Assembly (NCBI GenBank): GCA_011524575.1
Contig: WTKB01000342.1
Span: forward strand, 1 to 13,943
Origin: Aquimarina sp.
Lineage (GTDB): Bacteria > Bacteroidota > Bacteroidia > Flavobacteriales > Flavobacteriaceae
Length of the DNA: 13,943 nucleotides
Reading direction: 5' to 3'
Shown: in pieces, positions 7,286 through 13,943 of the stretch
Position numbering within the stretch: the first letter of the stretch is position 1
Layout of the letters: each line of letters begins with the position of its first letter
Made by a program: the position numbers and the translations under genes
Notes under the pieces: generated by a model
What the model saw: only the letters and a program-made list of their open reading frames with translations
Told to the model about the DNA's origin: nothing
The model's database searches: none

Positions 7286-8224
7286 TTACCAATCTTTTTC
7301 AGATTTTTTTGACTTGGAAGATTTTGCTTTAGCAGCATTCACTTTCTCTTGTACCTTTTTCTCTTCCTCTGCCATGGCTTCTAATAAACTTTTTGCTTGT
7401 TCTCTAGAAAGTGCCCCTTCTTTTGGTTTAGCATTTTGTTTTTGTTCCTCTTGATTATCTTTTGCATCTTGATCTTTATCCTTTTTTCGATCTTGTTCCT
7501 TTTCTTCTTCGGGATCATTTTCAGGTTCTTTTGAAGAATCTTCATTTTCTTTGCCCTCATCATTTTCTTTATCAGAATCATTTTGATCTTTTTGATCTTT
7601 ATTCTGGTCTTTATTCTGATCTTGATCCTTAGAATCTTTATTTTGTTGATCCTTCTGATCCTTCTGATCTTTATTTTCTTGATTATCCTGATCTTGTTGT
7701 TGTTGCTGATCTTGCTCTTGCTTCTTTTGACGTGCCAAAGCTAAATTGTAACGGGTTTCATTATCTAAAGGTTGGTTACGCAACGCATTTTTATAAGCCT
7801 CTACAGCTTTTTCATAATCTTTAATTTGCATATAAGCATTTCCTAAATTATGATTGGCAACATGTTTCTCGGGCTTTGTCACCGCATTTTGAACCGCATT
7901 TTTATTACGAAGTACCGCCTCTGTATAATTTTGAGTTTTATAAAACGAATACCCTAGATTGTATTCTGCTTTTAAATTCTTTTTATCGGTAGCAATGGCT
8001 TTTCTGTACTGTTGCTCACTTTTTATTACATTACCATCTACTAGTAACTGATTGCCTTCTAAAACAAAATTCTCGGCTTTTTGAGCAGTTTCAGAAAGTG
8101 TTACAGTTGACATTTTACGTGTAGTATCTTGTGCGTAAATCCCTGCTGAAAATAGACTCGTATAAATAAATATAATTAAGAAATAAAAGTTATTTTTAAA
8201 CATCAGTAGCGTGTTTTTTCTCAT
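7286..8224 (-). CDS. batC: BatC: secreted TPR protein with a long Asp/Gln/Lys/Glu-rich low-complexity tail
   Basis: A 312-aa BatC-type protein. Seen: a signal peptide ending AGIYAQ at about residue 32, TPR repeats at about 46-165 (AEYNLGYSFYKTQNYTEAVL; NHNLGNAYMQIKDYEKAVEA; YKNALRNQPLDNETRYNLAL), a charged low-complexity region at about 166-268 made mainly of D, Q, K, E and N, and a C-terminal segment with GALSREQAKSLLEAMAEEEK at 270-289, a motif I associate with BatC proteins. It should act in the periplasm as a protein-interaction scaffold. Start: the ATG at 8224 overlaps batB by 29 bp. The internal Met8 ATG (8203-8201) overlaps by only 8 bp (ATGTTTAA) and still leaves a full signal peptide, so it may be the true start. 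Either way, translation is likely coupled to batB. Confidence 0.87.
   Translation of the reverse strand: MRKNTLLMFKNNFYFLIIFIYTSLFSAGIYAQDTTRKMSTVTLSETAQKAENFVLEGNQLLVDGNVIKSEQQYRKAIATDKKNLKAEYNLGYSFYKTQNYTEAVLRNKNAVQNAVTKPEKHVANHNLGNAYMQIKDYEKAVEAYKNALRNQPLDNETRYNLALARQKKQEQDQQQQQDQDNQENKDQKDQKDQQNKDSKDQDQNKDQNKDQKDQNDSDKENDEGKENEDSSKEPENDPEEEKEQDRKKDKDQDAKDNQEEQKQNAKPKEGALSREQAKSLLEAMAEEEKKVQEKVNAAKAKSSKSKKSEKDW
7421..7729 (-). repeat. Repetitive low-complexity coding tract inside batC
   Basis: This stretch encodes residues of about 166-268 of BatC and is made of degenerate short units reading GATCAA/GATCAG/AAAGAT on the coding strand, giving Asp-Gln-Lys repeats (for example KDQKDQ, NKDQNKDQKDQN). 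About a dozen GATC tetramers fall in about 240 bp. The near-repeats could allow slippage length changes in multiples of three or frameshifts. A second reading frame stays open for about 200 bp here only because of this composition. Confidence 0.75.
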
Positions 8225-9263
8225 TAAATAAATCCAAACTTCGAATCCAAAGGGTACGTCTTTCTAAGACAAAAAGATCAATAAAAAGCATTAGTAATGC
8301 CAAAGCAATAAACCATTGAAATTGATCTTCAAACTCCGAAAATTGCTTAGCATCAAACTCTTTTTTTTCCATGGATTGCATCTCGGATAAAAGAGCATCT
8401 ACTGCCGTTTTTATATTGGAAGCATCAATATACTTCCCTGAAGCATTCGCCGCAATTTGTTCTAAAATTTCAGCATCCAAACGAGTAATAACTACCTCGC
8501 CATCAGCATCTTTTTTATAACTCTGGATAATATCCCTTCTTTTTATAGGAATAGGACCTCCTTTAGCTGTTCCTACACCAACAGTTAGTATCCGAATACC
8601 TTCTTCTAAAAGCGCTTCAGCAGCATCAAGTACCTCACTTTTACCAGAATCATGATCCTCTCCATCGCTTATTAAAACCAGTACTTTATTAGTAGGATCT
8701 TTGGGGCTAAAATATGTTTTTGCAAGATTTAATGCCTCTACAATAGCTGTTCCCTGAGAGGAAATCATATCGGTGTTTAGGGCATTTAAAAAGAGTTTTG
8801 CTGAACCATAATCGGTAGTAATAGGTAACTGTGGAAAAGCACTACTGGCATACGCAATGATACCTACACGATCAGAAACCAATTCATTGATAAGCTCCGA
8901 AACCAATTGCTTGCTTCTTTTGAGTCTAGAAGGTAAAACATCTTCTGAAAGCATACTTTTAGAAACATCAATAGCAAATACAACATCAATCCCTTCTCGT
9001 TTGAGTGTAGCTTTCTTTAAACCCATTTTTGGATTTACTAGCCCTATACATAGTGCGGATAAACAACAAACCATTAGTATTATCTTTACTATAGGTTTAA
9101 ACCTCGAATGACTTGGAGCAAGCTTAGATAATAGTTCTAAATCAGAAAACTTCGCCTGTGTGCGTTTACGCCACCATAAATTACGAATACCTACAACTAC
9201 AAGAACAACTACAAGAACTAAAAGCCAAAAATATATTTTTTGATCTAAGAAATAAAAATCCAT
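8196..9263 (-). CDS. batB: BatB: membrane-anchored VWA-domain protein
   Basis: A 355-aa protein with transmembrane helices at about 10-26, 58-75 and 316-333, and a von Willebrand factor A domain between the second and third. The MIDAS metal site is complete: Asp99-x-Ser101-x-Ser103 (AIDVSKS), Thr172 (SSQGTA) and Asp200 (LISDGED). Topology predicts the VWA domain on the side opposite the loop between the first two spans, most likely extracytoplasmic or membrane-adjacent. BatA and BatB are paralogues, both VWA, and probably form a heteromeric complex that uses metal-dependent contacts with BatC, BatD or BatE. It starts 5 bp after the batA stop and its end overlaps batC. Aerotolerance was the original phenotype in Bacteroides; the molecular activity is not established. 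Confidence 0.92.
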   Translation of the reverse strand: MDFYFLDQKIYFWLLVLVVVLVVVGIRNLWWRKRTQAKFSDLELLSKLAPSHSRFKPIVKIILMVCCLSALCIGLVNPKMGLKKATLKREGIDVVFAIDVSKSMLSEDVLPSRLKRSKQLVSELINELVSDRVGIIAYASSAFPQLPITTDYGSAKLFLNALNTDMISSQGTAIVEALNLAKTYFSPKDPTNKVLVLISDGEDHDSGKSEVLDAAEALLEEGIRILTVGVGTAKGGPIPIKRRDIIQSYKKDADGEVVITRLDAEILEQIAANASGKYIDASNIKTAVDALLSEMQSMEKKEFDAKQFSEFEDQFQWFIALALLMLFIDLFVLERRTLWIRSLDLFNEKKHATDV

Positions 9264-9268
9264 AAACT

Positions 9269-10276
9269 TTAAATAAAGCTTTTAAACAAAGTTTGTTTTA
9301 GAAAATATGCTACAGCTATAAAAATAAAAGCCAGTACTCCAAAAAAACGATAATGCTCTTGAAATTTAGTATATTTAATTTCTTCAATATCCGTTTTTTC
9401 AAGAGTATCAATCTCGGCATATATCTGTGCTAACTTCTTATTATCAGTAGCTCTGAAATATTTACCAGAAGTAGCTTCTGCAATCTCACGGAGCAACTTC
9501 TCGTCAATCTCAACTTTTACTTTAGCATACTTAAATTCACCATTAGAATACAAAGCTACTGGTGACATGGCTAGTCCGTTAGTTCCTACTCCAATAGTAT
9601 ATACTTTAATATTATATTCGTTAGCTAGTTCCGTAGCTATTGAAGGATCTATAAAACCCGAGTTATTACTTCCATCCGTAAGTAAAATAATAACTTTACT
9701 CTTAGCTTTACTGTCTTTTAAACGATTTACCGCCGTAGCAAGCCCCATACCTATTGCCGTTCCGTTTTGTAAGTTCTGATCATAAAAAACCTGTTTTAGC
9801 GTAGATAGTACAATTTCTTTATCTGAGGTAATTGGAGTTTTTGTGTAACTTTCTGCTGCATAAACAACCAGACCTACCCTATCTGAAACTCTTCCTTGAA
9901 TAAATTCTGCAGCAACTTTTTTTAAAGCCTCCAGTCTATTAGGCTTTAAATCTTTAGCAAGCATACTTGCGGAAACATCAATGGCCATAACAATATCAAT
10001 TCCTTTATTTTTCTTTACCTCTGTGGATTGACTACTTGTTCTTGGGCGTGCAAGAGCTATAATTAATAAGCAAAATGCCACTAATTTTAATACATAAGGC
10101 AGTGCATAAATTTTTGAAATAGGGTCTGAGGTAATTCCATCTCCTTTAGGGATATGAGATATTCGAAGACTTGGTCTTGTTTTTTTTCTAGACCAATATC
10201 CCCAAAATATAAGTATTGGTAATAAAATGAATAACCAAAAAAACTCTGGATTTTCAAAGGTATATTTTGAGATCAT
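9269..10276 (-). CDS. batA: BatA: membrane-anchored VWA-domain protein
   Basis: A 335-aa paralogue of BatB with the same plan: hydrophobic helices at about 12-27 and 60-76, a VWA domain at about 92-285, and a C-terminal helix at about 310-326. The MIDAS residues are intact: Asp100-x-Ser102-x-Ser104 (MAIDVSAS), Thr173 (QNGTA) and Asp201 (LLTDGSNNSG). The IALARPR stretch after the second helix is typical of BatA. Its ATG overlaps the stop of the preceding gene by one base (TAATG at 10278-10274), which implies translational coupling and stoichiometric production with that protein. It is followed by batB after 5 bp. Confidence 0.93.
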   Translation of the reverse strand: MISKYTFENPEFFWLFILLPILIFWGYWSRKKTRPSLRISHIPKGDGITSDPISKIYALPYVLKLVAFCLLIIALARPRTSSQSTEVKKNKGIDIVMAIDVSASMLAKDLKPNRLEALKKVAAEFIQGRVSDRVGLVVYAAESYTKTPITSDKEIVLSTLKQVFYDQNLQNGTAIGMGLATAVNRLKDSKAKSKVIILLTDGSNNSGFIDPSIATELANEYNIKVYTIGVGTNGLAMSPVALYSNGEFKYAKVKVEIDEKLLREIAEATSGKYFRATDNKKLAQIYAEIDTLEKTDIEEIKYTKFQEHYRFFGVLAFIFIAVAYFLKQTLFKSFI

Positions 10277-11934
10277 TATAAACTATTTTGGGTGATTTTT
10301 ACCGATTTAACGATATTTTCCATAGCCTCTTTTGCTTTTGATTTTTCCGAATCATAAAATATATACAACTGTTGTGCTCCTGTATTTTTATCAAAGATAA
10401 GGATGGTATAATCCAGATGCCTCTTATAATTATTTTCTTTTGAAGTGTAATCTAAACTTCCAAATACTTTAAGCCCATTCGTACCATATAAAGTTTCAAA
10501 ATCTTCATTTTTAATCACAATATTGGCTCCGCCCATTTTTTCGAGTTGTTTAAATACCGACTCCACTCCTTTTTCTAAAGTAAAACCAACATCTTGTCTA
10601 AAGCTCAGTGTGTTTAACAACACATGAAAACCTTCATCCAAACTCCCCAATATATATACCTGATTACCAGCAATCATCTGCTGATCTTTCTCATTAAGAG
10701 CAATTAGATTTCTTGTAAGTAATCCTGGCGTATGAATTTGTATTCCTGGAACACCATAAGTACTGGTGATCCAGTCTTTGTAATATACTGCTGTTCCTGT
10801 TTTTTCAATAACATAATCTTTAATTTCAGAATAATACTTACTAGAAAGCCCCGCAGTACCCAAAGCTAATAGAACAAGACCTATAGACCCAATACGAATA
10901 ATACGTCGTTTACGTTTTTGTTTCAATAGCTGAGCTTCTTTGTAGGCTTTACTCTGGATAATTTCCTCATGGGTAGGTTCTGGTAAACTTTTATCTACGA
11001 GTTTTAAAAAATCCTCAATATGCTTTCGATCTCTTTTTGCAACATCTATACCTGGATTAATGGCAGCAAACTTAGATAAATCGGCTGTTTTTAAAGCATT
11101 ATGGAAATTTTCTAAATCTTCTGATTTTAACAGTAGTCCACGTTTTTTAATTTTTGCTTCGAGTACTTTTATAATTTGGTCAGAGGTAGATTCTTTAAGT
11201 CCATTTGTCACCTGGTTTTCCAAATACTCTTTGGCTAAGTCTGTAAGTTTGGAATAATAACTTTTAAAGGCTTTTTGTTCTAATAATGATGAATTTTCAA
11301 GTTTTGAAAGTTCTTGTACTGCTTTTTCCAATGGAGGAAGTTGCTTTTTATCAGCTCTTTTTTTACGATAAAAAATCCAAAATATCCCAAACAAAAGAAC
11401 TACTACCCCTAATATCCCAAGCCCCCATAACAAGTACTCCTGCCAAGGGATGGGTGTGCCTTCTGCCTTACCTAAAAGCCCTTTAACATCATACAATTTG
11501 GTTTTAGAGGTATCTATTACAACATCTCTAACTTCAAGTCGTAGTGAATCTGTGTAAAAACTTTTATTATTAATTTGAATACCTTGAGGGGGAATATAAG
11601 CATTCTCTGGCTCAAAATTCGTAAGGGCATATTGCTTTACTAAATAAGAAATCCCCTGTTGTTTTAAAGTATCTATAGGTGTTGCTTCCAATACCTCAAA
11701 AGGTGAAAAATTTTCAAAGCTTGGAAAAACAACATTTTCATTTTCATTAAAAGGTACTTGAACCACAAACCGAGCTACAGAACCTATTTGGATACTTGAA
11801 GAATCGACCACAGCACGAACTCTAGGAGTACTGTTTATGTACTGCCCAACGGTATTAAAATAACAACTTAATAGTAGTAATAAAGGCAACCAGTATCCTG
11901 AAATTTGGAAATAATGTTTAGAAACTTTACGCAT
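10276..11934 (-). CDS. BatD-like two-span membrane protein of the MoxR-Bat operon, unnamed
   Basis: A 552-aa protein found between the DUF58 gene and batA. Seen: a signal peptide at about 1-30 (hydrophobic LPLLLLLSC run; Cys24 could be a weak lipobox), a short beta-rich extracytoplasmic region at about 37-140 that resembles the start of BatD (PRVRAVVDSSSIQIGSVARF, then FPSFENFSPFEV), a transmembrane helix at about 166-188, a basic helical cytosolic domain at about 190-342, a second transmembrane helix at about 345-362, and a C-terminal region of about 190 residues that should be extracytoplasmic. The helical part contains FKSYYSKLTDLAKEYLENQV, similar to the tail of BatD. I do not recognise the C-terminal domain. 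It starts 24 bp after the DUF58 stop and is coupled to batA. A partner role in the MoxR-Bat complex is inferred from position and the shared domain. Confidence 0.82.
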   Translation of the reverse strand: MRKVSKHYFQISGYWLPLLLLLSCYFNTVGQYINSTPRVRAVVDSSSIQIGSVARFVVQVPFNENENVVFPSFENFSPFEVLEATPIDTLKQQGISYLVKQYALTNFEPENAYIPPQGIQINNKSFYTDSLRLEVRDVVIDTSKTKLYDVKGLLGKAEGTPIPWQEYLLWGLGILGVVVLLFGIFWIFYRKKRADKKQLPPLEKAVQELSKLENSSLLEQKAFKSYYSKLTDLAKEYLENQVTNGLKESTSDQIIKVLEAKIKKRGLLLKSEDLENFHNALKTADLSKFAAINPGIDVAKRDRKHIEDFLKLVDKSLPEPTHEEIIQSKAYKEAQLLKQKRKRRIIRIGSIGLVLLALGTAGLSSKYYSEIKDYVIEKTGTAVYYKDWITSTYGVPGIQIHTPGLLTRNLIALNEKDQQMIAGNQVYILGSLDEGFHVLLNTLSFRQDVGFTLEKGVESVFKQLEKMGGANIVIKNEDFETLYGTNGLKVFGSLDYTSKENNYKRHLDYTILIFDKNTGAQQLYIFYDSEKSKAKEAMENIVKSVKITQNSL

Positions 11935-11958
11935 TTTTAATTTTTAAAACCCTTTAAA

Positions 11959-12828
11959 TTAATTTCGTCTTTTAAAATACCCCAATAGTTTTTTCACATA
12001 ATCCTCATTAGTAGCACAACTCACCACGCCAGAACCTGACTTTTTAAAACTCTCTTGAAAAAAGATAACTTTTTCTCTAAAATACTTTTCATGTGCTTGG
12101 CGTACACGAGCTGATGAGGTATTGACCATTTTTACTTCTCCAGTTTCAGCATCTTTAAGATAGACCAATCCTAAATCTGGAATTTTCTCTTCTTGAGTAT
12201 CATAAACTCTAATAGCAGTAAGGTCATGCCTTCCTCCTACAATTCGTAAAGTTTTTGAATAATCAGAAGGAGTTATAAAATCCGAAAGCATAAATACAAT
12301 TGCTTTTCGTTTTTGAACATTAGACAAGTATTTTAATGCTTGAGAAATACCCGTTTTTTTGCTCTGAGGCTTACACTCTAAAAGTTCTCTAATAATTCGT
12401 AATACATGAGAACGTCCTTTTTTTGGAGGAACAAAAAGTTCCACCTGATCCGAAAATAATATCAGTCCAATCTTGTCATTATTTTGGGTGGCAGAAAATG
12501 CAAGTGTTGCCGCAATTTCGGTAAGTTGGTCTTTTTTAAACTGATTTTGTGTACCAAAAGATTGCGAACCTGAAACATCTACCATTAGCATTAAAGTAAG
12601 TTCTCGTTCTTCTTCAAAAACTTTTATATAAGGTTCATTATAACGTGCCGTAACATTCCAATCTATAGATCGAATATCATCACCGTATTGATATTGACGT
12701 ACCTCACTAAAAGTCATCCCCTTTCCTTTAAAGGCTGAATGATACTCTCCTCCAAATACATGATCACTCACTCTACGAGTTTTAATCTCTATTTTCCTAA
12801 CTTTTTTTAAAAGTTCTTTGGTATTCAT
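11959..12828 (-). CDS. DUF58 protein with VWA-like fold, partner of MoxR
   Basis: A 289-aa soluble protein of the DUF58 family, which regularly sits next to moxR genes. Seen: the family hallmark RQYQYGDDIRSIDWNVTAR at about 44-62, an acidic EEERELTLMLMVDVSGSQ stretch with the VWA-like metal motif Asp84-x-Ser86-x-Ser88, Thr159 (KKTGIS) and Asp183 (MLSDF), so the MIDAS-like set looks complete. No signal peptide or membrane segment, which fits a cytosolic factor on which the MoxR ATPase could act, as VWA proteins do in related AAA+/VWA pairs. It lies 34 bp after the moxR stop and 24 bp before the next gene. The family assignment is firm; the function is unknown. Confidence 0.93.
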   Translation of the reverse strand: MNTKELLKKVRKIEIKTRRVSDHVFGGEYHSAFKGKGMTFSEVRQYQYGDDIRSIDWNVTARYNEPYIKVFEEERELTLMLMVDVSGSQSFGTQNQFKKDQLTEIAATLAFSATQNNDKIGLILFSDQVELFVPPKKGRSHVLRIIRELLECKPQSKKTGISQALKYLSNVQKRKAIVFMLSDFITPSDYSKTLRIVGGRHDLTAIRVYDTQEEKIPDLGLVYLKDAETGEVKMVNTSSARVRQAHEKYFREKVIFFQESFKKSGSGVVSCATNEDYVKKLLGYFKRRN

Positions 12829-12862
12829 ACAAAACGAAACTACAAGTTATAAAAATCGCTAT

Positions 12863-13864
12863 TTAAGGAACTTCAATTTCATTTACAATTTGCTCGATAA
12901 GTTGCTCGGAAGTAATACTTTCTGCTTCAGCCTCATAAGTAACTCCTATACGATGACGCAATACGTCAATAACGACAGCACGTACATCCTCTGGAATCAC
13001 ATAACCTCTTCGTTTAATAAACGCATAACATTTTGCTGCTGTAGCTAAACTAATACTTCCCCTTGGTGATGACCCAAAACTAATCAATGGTTTTATTTTA
13101 GCCAGATTATACTTTTCTGGATAACGGGTTGCAAAAACAATATCCAATATATACTTTTCAATTTTTTCATCCATATATACCTGCTTTACCGATTCCTGAG
13201 CTTTTATAATTTGCTCTATGTCAACAACAGGACGTACTGTTTCAAAACTACCATTAAGGTTTGCACGCATAATTTGTTGCTCATCTTCAATACTTGGATA
13301 ATCAATCACAGTTTTAAGCATAAAACGATCCATTTGTGCCTCTGGCAATGGATATGTTCCTTCTTGTTCTACAGGGTTTTGGGTAGCCATTACTAAAAAT
13401 GGAGGACTTAGCTTAAAAGTTTCATCACCAATAGTAACTTGTTTTTCTTGCATGGCTTCAAGTAAAGCACTTTGAACCTTAGCAGGAGCACGGTTAATTT
13501 CATCAGCAAGTACAAAATTGGCAAAAATAGGCCCTTTTTTTATGGAGAAATCATTTTCCTTCATGTTGTAAATAAGTGTACCTACGACATCTGCAGGAAG
13601 CAAATCTGGAGTAAACTGAATTCGACTAAAAGAACCTGATACTGCCTTTGAAAGTGTATTTATCGCTAATGTCTTTGCAAGACCTGGTACTCCTTCTAAT
13701 AAAATATGCCCTTTACCAATAAGTCCTATGAGTAATCGCTCAATCATATACTTTTGACCAACAATAACTTTACTAAGTTCTGCGGTGAGTAAATCTATAA
13801 AAGCAGAATCTTGAGCTATTTGTGCATTTATAGCACGTATATCTACGGATGTGTTTTGTTCCAT
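12863..13864 (-). CDS. moxR: MoxR-family AAA+ ATPase
   Basis: First gene of the operon, 333 aa from the ATG at 13864-13862. An upstream in-frame TTG at 13873 would add only three residues, and the ATG form (MEQNTSVDIRAINAQI) is preferred. Seen: Walker A GVPGLAKT at 58-65, Walker B FVLADE at 117-122, the MoxR block ATQNPVEQEGTYPLPEAQMD at 160-179 with sensor-1 Asn163, and sensor-2 SSPRGS with Arg268, followed by a helical lid. This is the set for an active ATPase in the cytosol. MoxR proteins are proposed to act as chaperones that remodel or load metal into VWA-domain partners; here the partners would be the DUF58, BatA and BatB proteins. The length is normal for the family. Confidence 0.95.
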   Translation of the reverse strand: MEQNTSVDIRAINAQIAQDSAFIDLLTAELSKVIVGQKYMIERLLIGLIGKGHILLEGVPGLAKTLAINTLSKAVSGSFSRIQFTPDLLPADVVGTLIYNMKENDFSIKKGPIFANFVLADEINRAPAKVQSALLEAMQEKQVTIGDETFKLSPPFLVMATQNPVEQEGTYPLPEAQMDRFMLKTVIDYPSIEDEQQIMRANLNGSFETVRPVVDIEQIIKAQESVKQVYMDEKIEKYILDIVFATRYPEKYNLAKIKPLISFGSSPRGSISLATAAKCYAFIKRRGYVIPEDVRAVVIDVLRHRIGVTYEAEAESITSEQLIEQIVNEIEVP

Positions 13865-13931
13865 AAGGTGCAACTATTTTTTTGTGAATGTACTACTACA
13901 GATTATTTTTTGCAAATATTGTATACCGTTA

Positions 13932-13939
13932 CAAAATTA
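13932..13939 (-). promoter_or_regulatory. Candidate -7 promoter element of the moxR-bat operon
   Basis: On the minus strand this reads TAATTTTG, a perfect match to the Bacteroidota primary sigma-factor -7 consensus TAnnTTTG. It lies about 68 bp before the moxR ATG, so transcription would start near 13926 with a leader of about 60 nt. The matching -33 TTG element would fall near 13960, outside the window, so the promoter cannot be fully checked here. Confidence 0.5.
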
Positions 13940-13943
13940 TTTA

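Noticed and set aside
7381..7581. 66-aa Lys/Ile-rich frame on the minus strand within batC
   Set aside because: A frame-shifted reading of the batC low-complexity tract; it stays open only because of the biased composition.
7441..7720. Cluster of GATC sites resembling a Dam-type origin or SeqA region
   Set aside because: The GATCs come from repeated Asp-Gln/Asp-Lys codons in batC; there are no DnaA-box-like repeats or AT-rich unwinding element beside them.
11937..11962. Inverted repeat TTAATTT...AAATTAA between the DUF58 gene and the next gene
   Set aside because: Only 7-bp AT-only arms in an AT-rich gap, expected by chance; no G+C in the stem and overlapping the DUF58 stop.
11959..13864. 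MoxR plus VWA-type proteins as a novel defence or ternary-complex system
   Set aside because: The full moxR-DUF58-batA-E order, signal peptides and TPR/BatD proteins identify the housekeeping MoxR-Bat envelope operon; there are no nuclease, toxin or mobile-element neighbours.
12863..13864. MoxR as a methanol dehydrogenase regulator
   Set aside because: The family name is historical; there are no methanol dehydrogenase genes nearby and the context is the Bat operon.

Overview
The window comes from an AT-rich genome of the Bacteroidota, most likely a marine member of the Flavobacteriaceae. Three things point there: an alginate-oligomer lyase beside KDG-catabolism genes, the MoxR/DUF58/Bat operon in the order typical of Bacteroidota, and A-rich rather than Shine-Dalgarno leaders. 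The sequence holds two unrelated gene groups that converge on a double palindromic terminator near 4.5 kb. I see no mobile elements, rRNA or tRNA genes, or CRISPR arrays.

Left part (1-4472): a divergent uronate/alginate catabolic module. Leftward run kdgK (2-keto-3-deoxygluconate kinase) and then eda (KDPG/KHG aldolase, 3' end cut by the window edge). Rightward run a secreted PL17-type oligoalginate lyase and a KdgF-type cupin. A 128-bp AT-rich intergenic region separates the two directions and carries overlapping inverted repeats that are a good candidate for a shared operator. Together the genes cover oligomer to unsaturated monomer (PL17), ring opening to the linear keto sugar (KdgF), KDG to KDPG (KdgK) and KDPG to pyruvate plus glyceraldehyde-3-phosphate (Eda). 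The reductase that makes KDG, the transporters, SusC/SusD proteins and a regulator are not in the window and probably lie to the left.

Middle (4473-4580): two perfect palindromes, overlapping by 4 bp, act as a bidirectional transcription terminator between the convergent groups.

Right part (4581-13943): one long leftward operon in transcription order moxR, DUF58 gene, a BatD-like two-membrane-span protein, batA, batB, batC, batD, batE, with gaps of -29 to +66 bp. A Bacteroidota-type -7 element lies upstream of moxR at the window edge. The genes encode an AAA+ ATPase, three proteins with VWA-like metal sites (DUF58, BatA, BatB), two TPR proteins (BatC, BatE) and two large BatD-type proteins with extracytoplasmic beta-rich regions. 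This is the known MoxR-Bat envelope system, linked to aerotolerance and stress resistance, whose biochemical role is poorly defined.

No wholly new system stands out. The items most worth a second look are the 552-aa protein between DUF58 and BatA, which shares a helical domain with BatD and has an unrecognised C-terminal domain; the perfect 33-nt hairpin inside the operon between batC and batD; the operator-like palindromes; and the tandem terminator.
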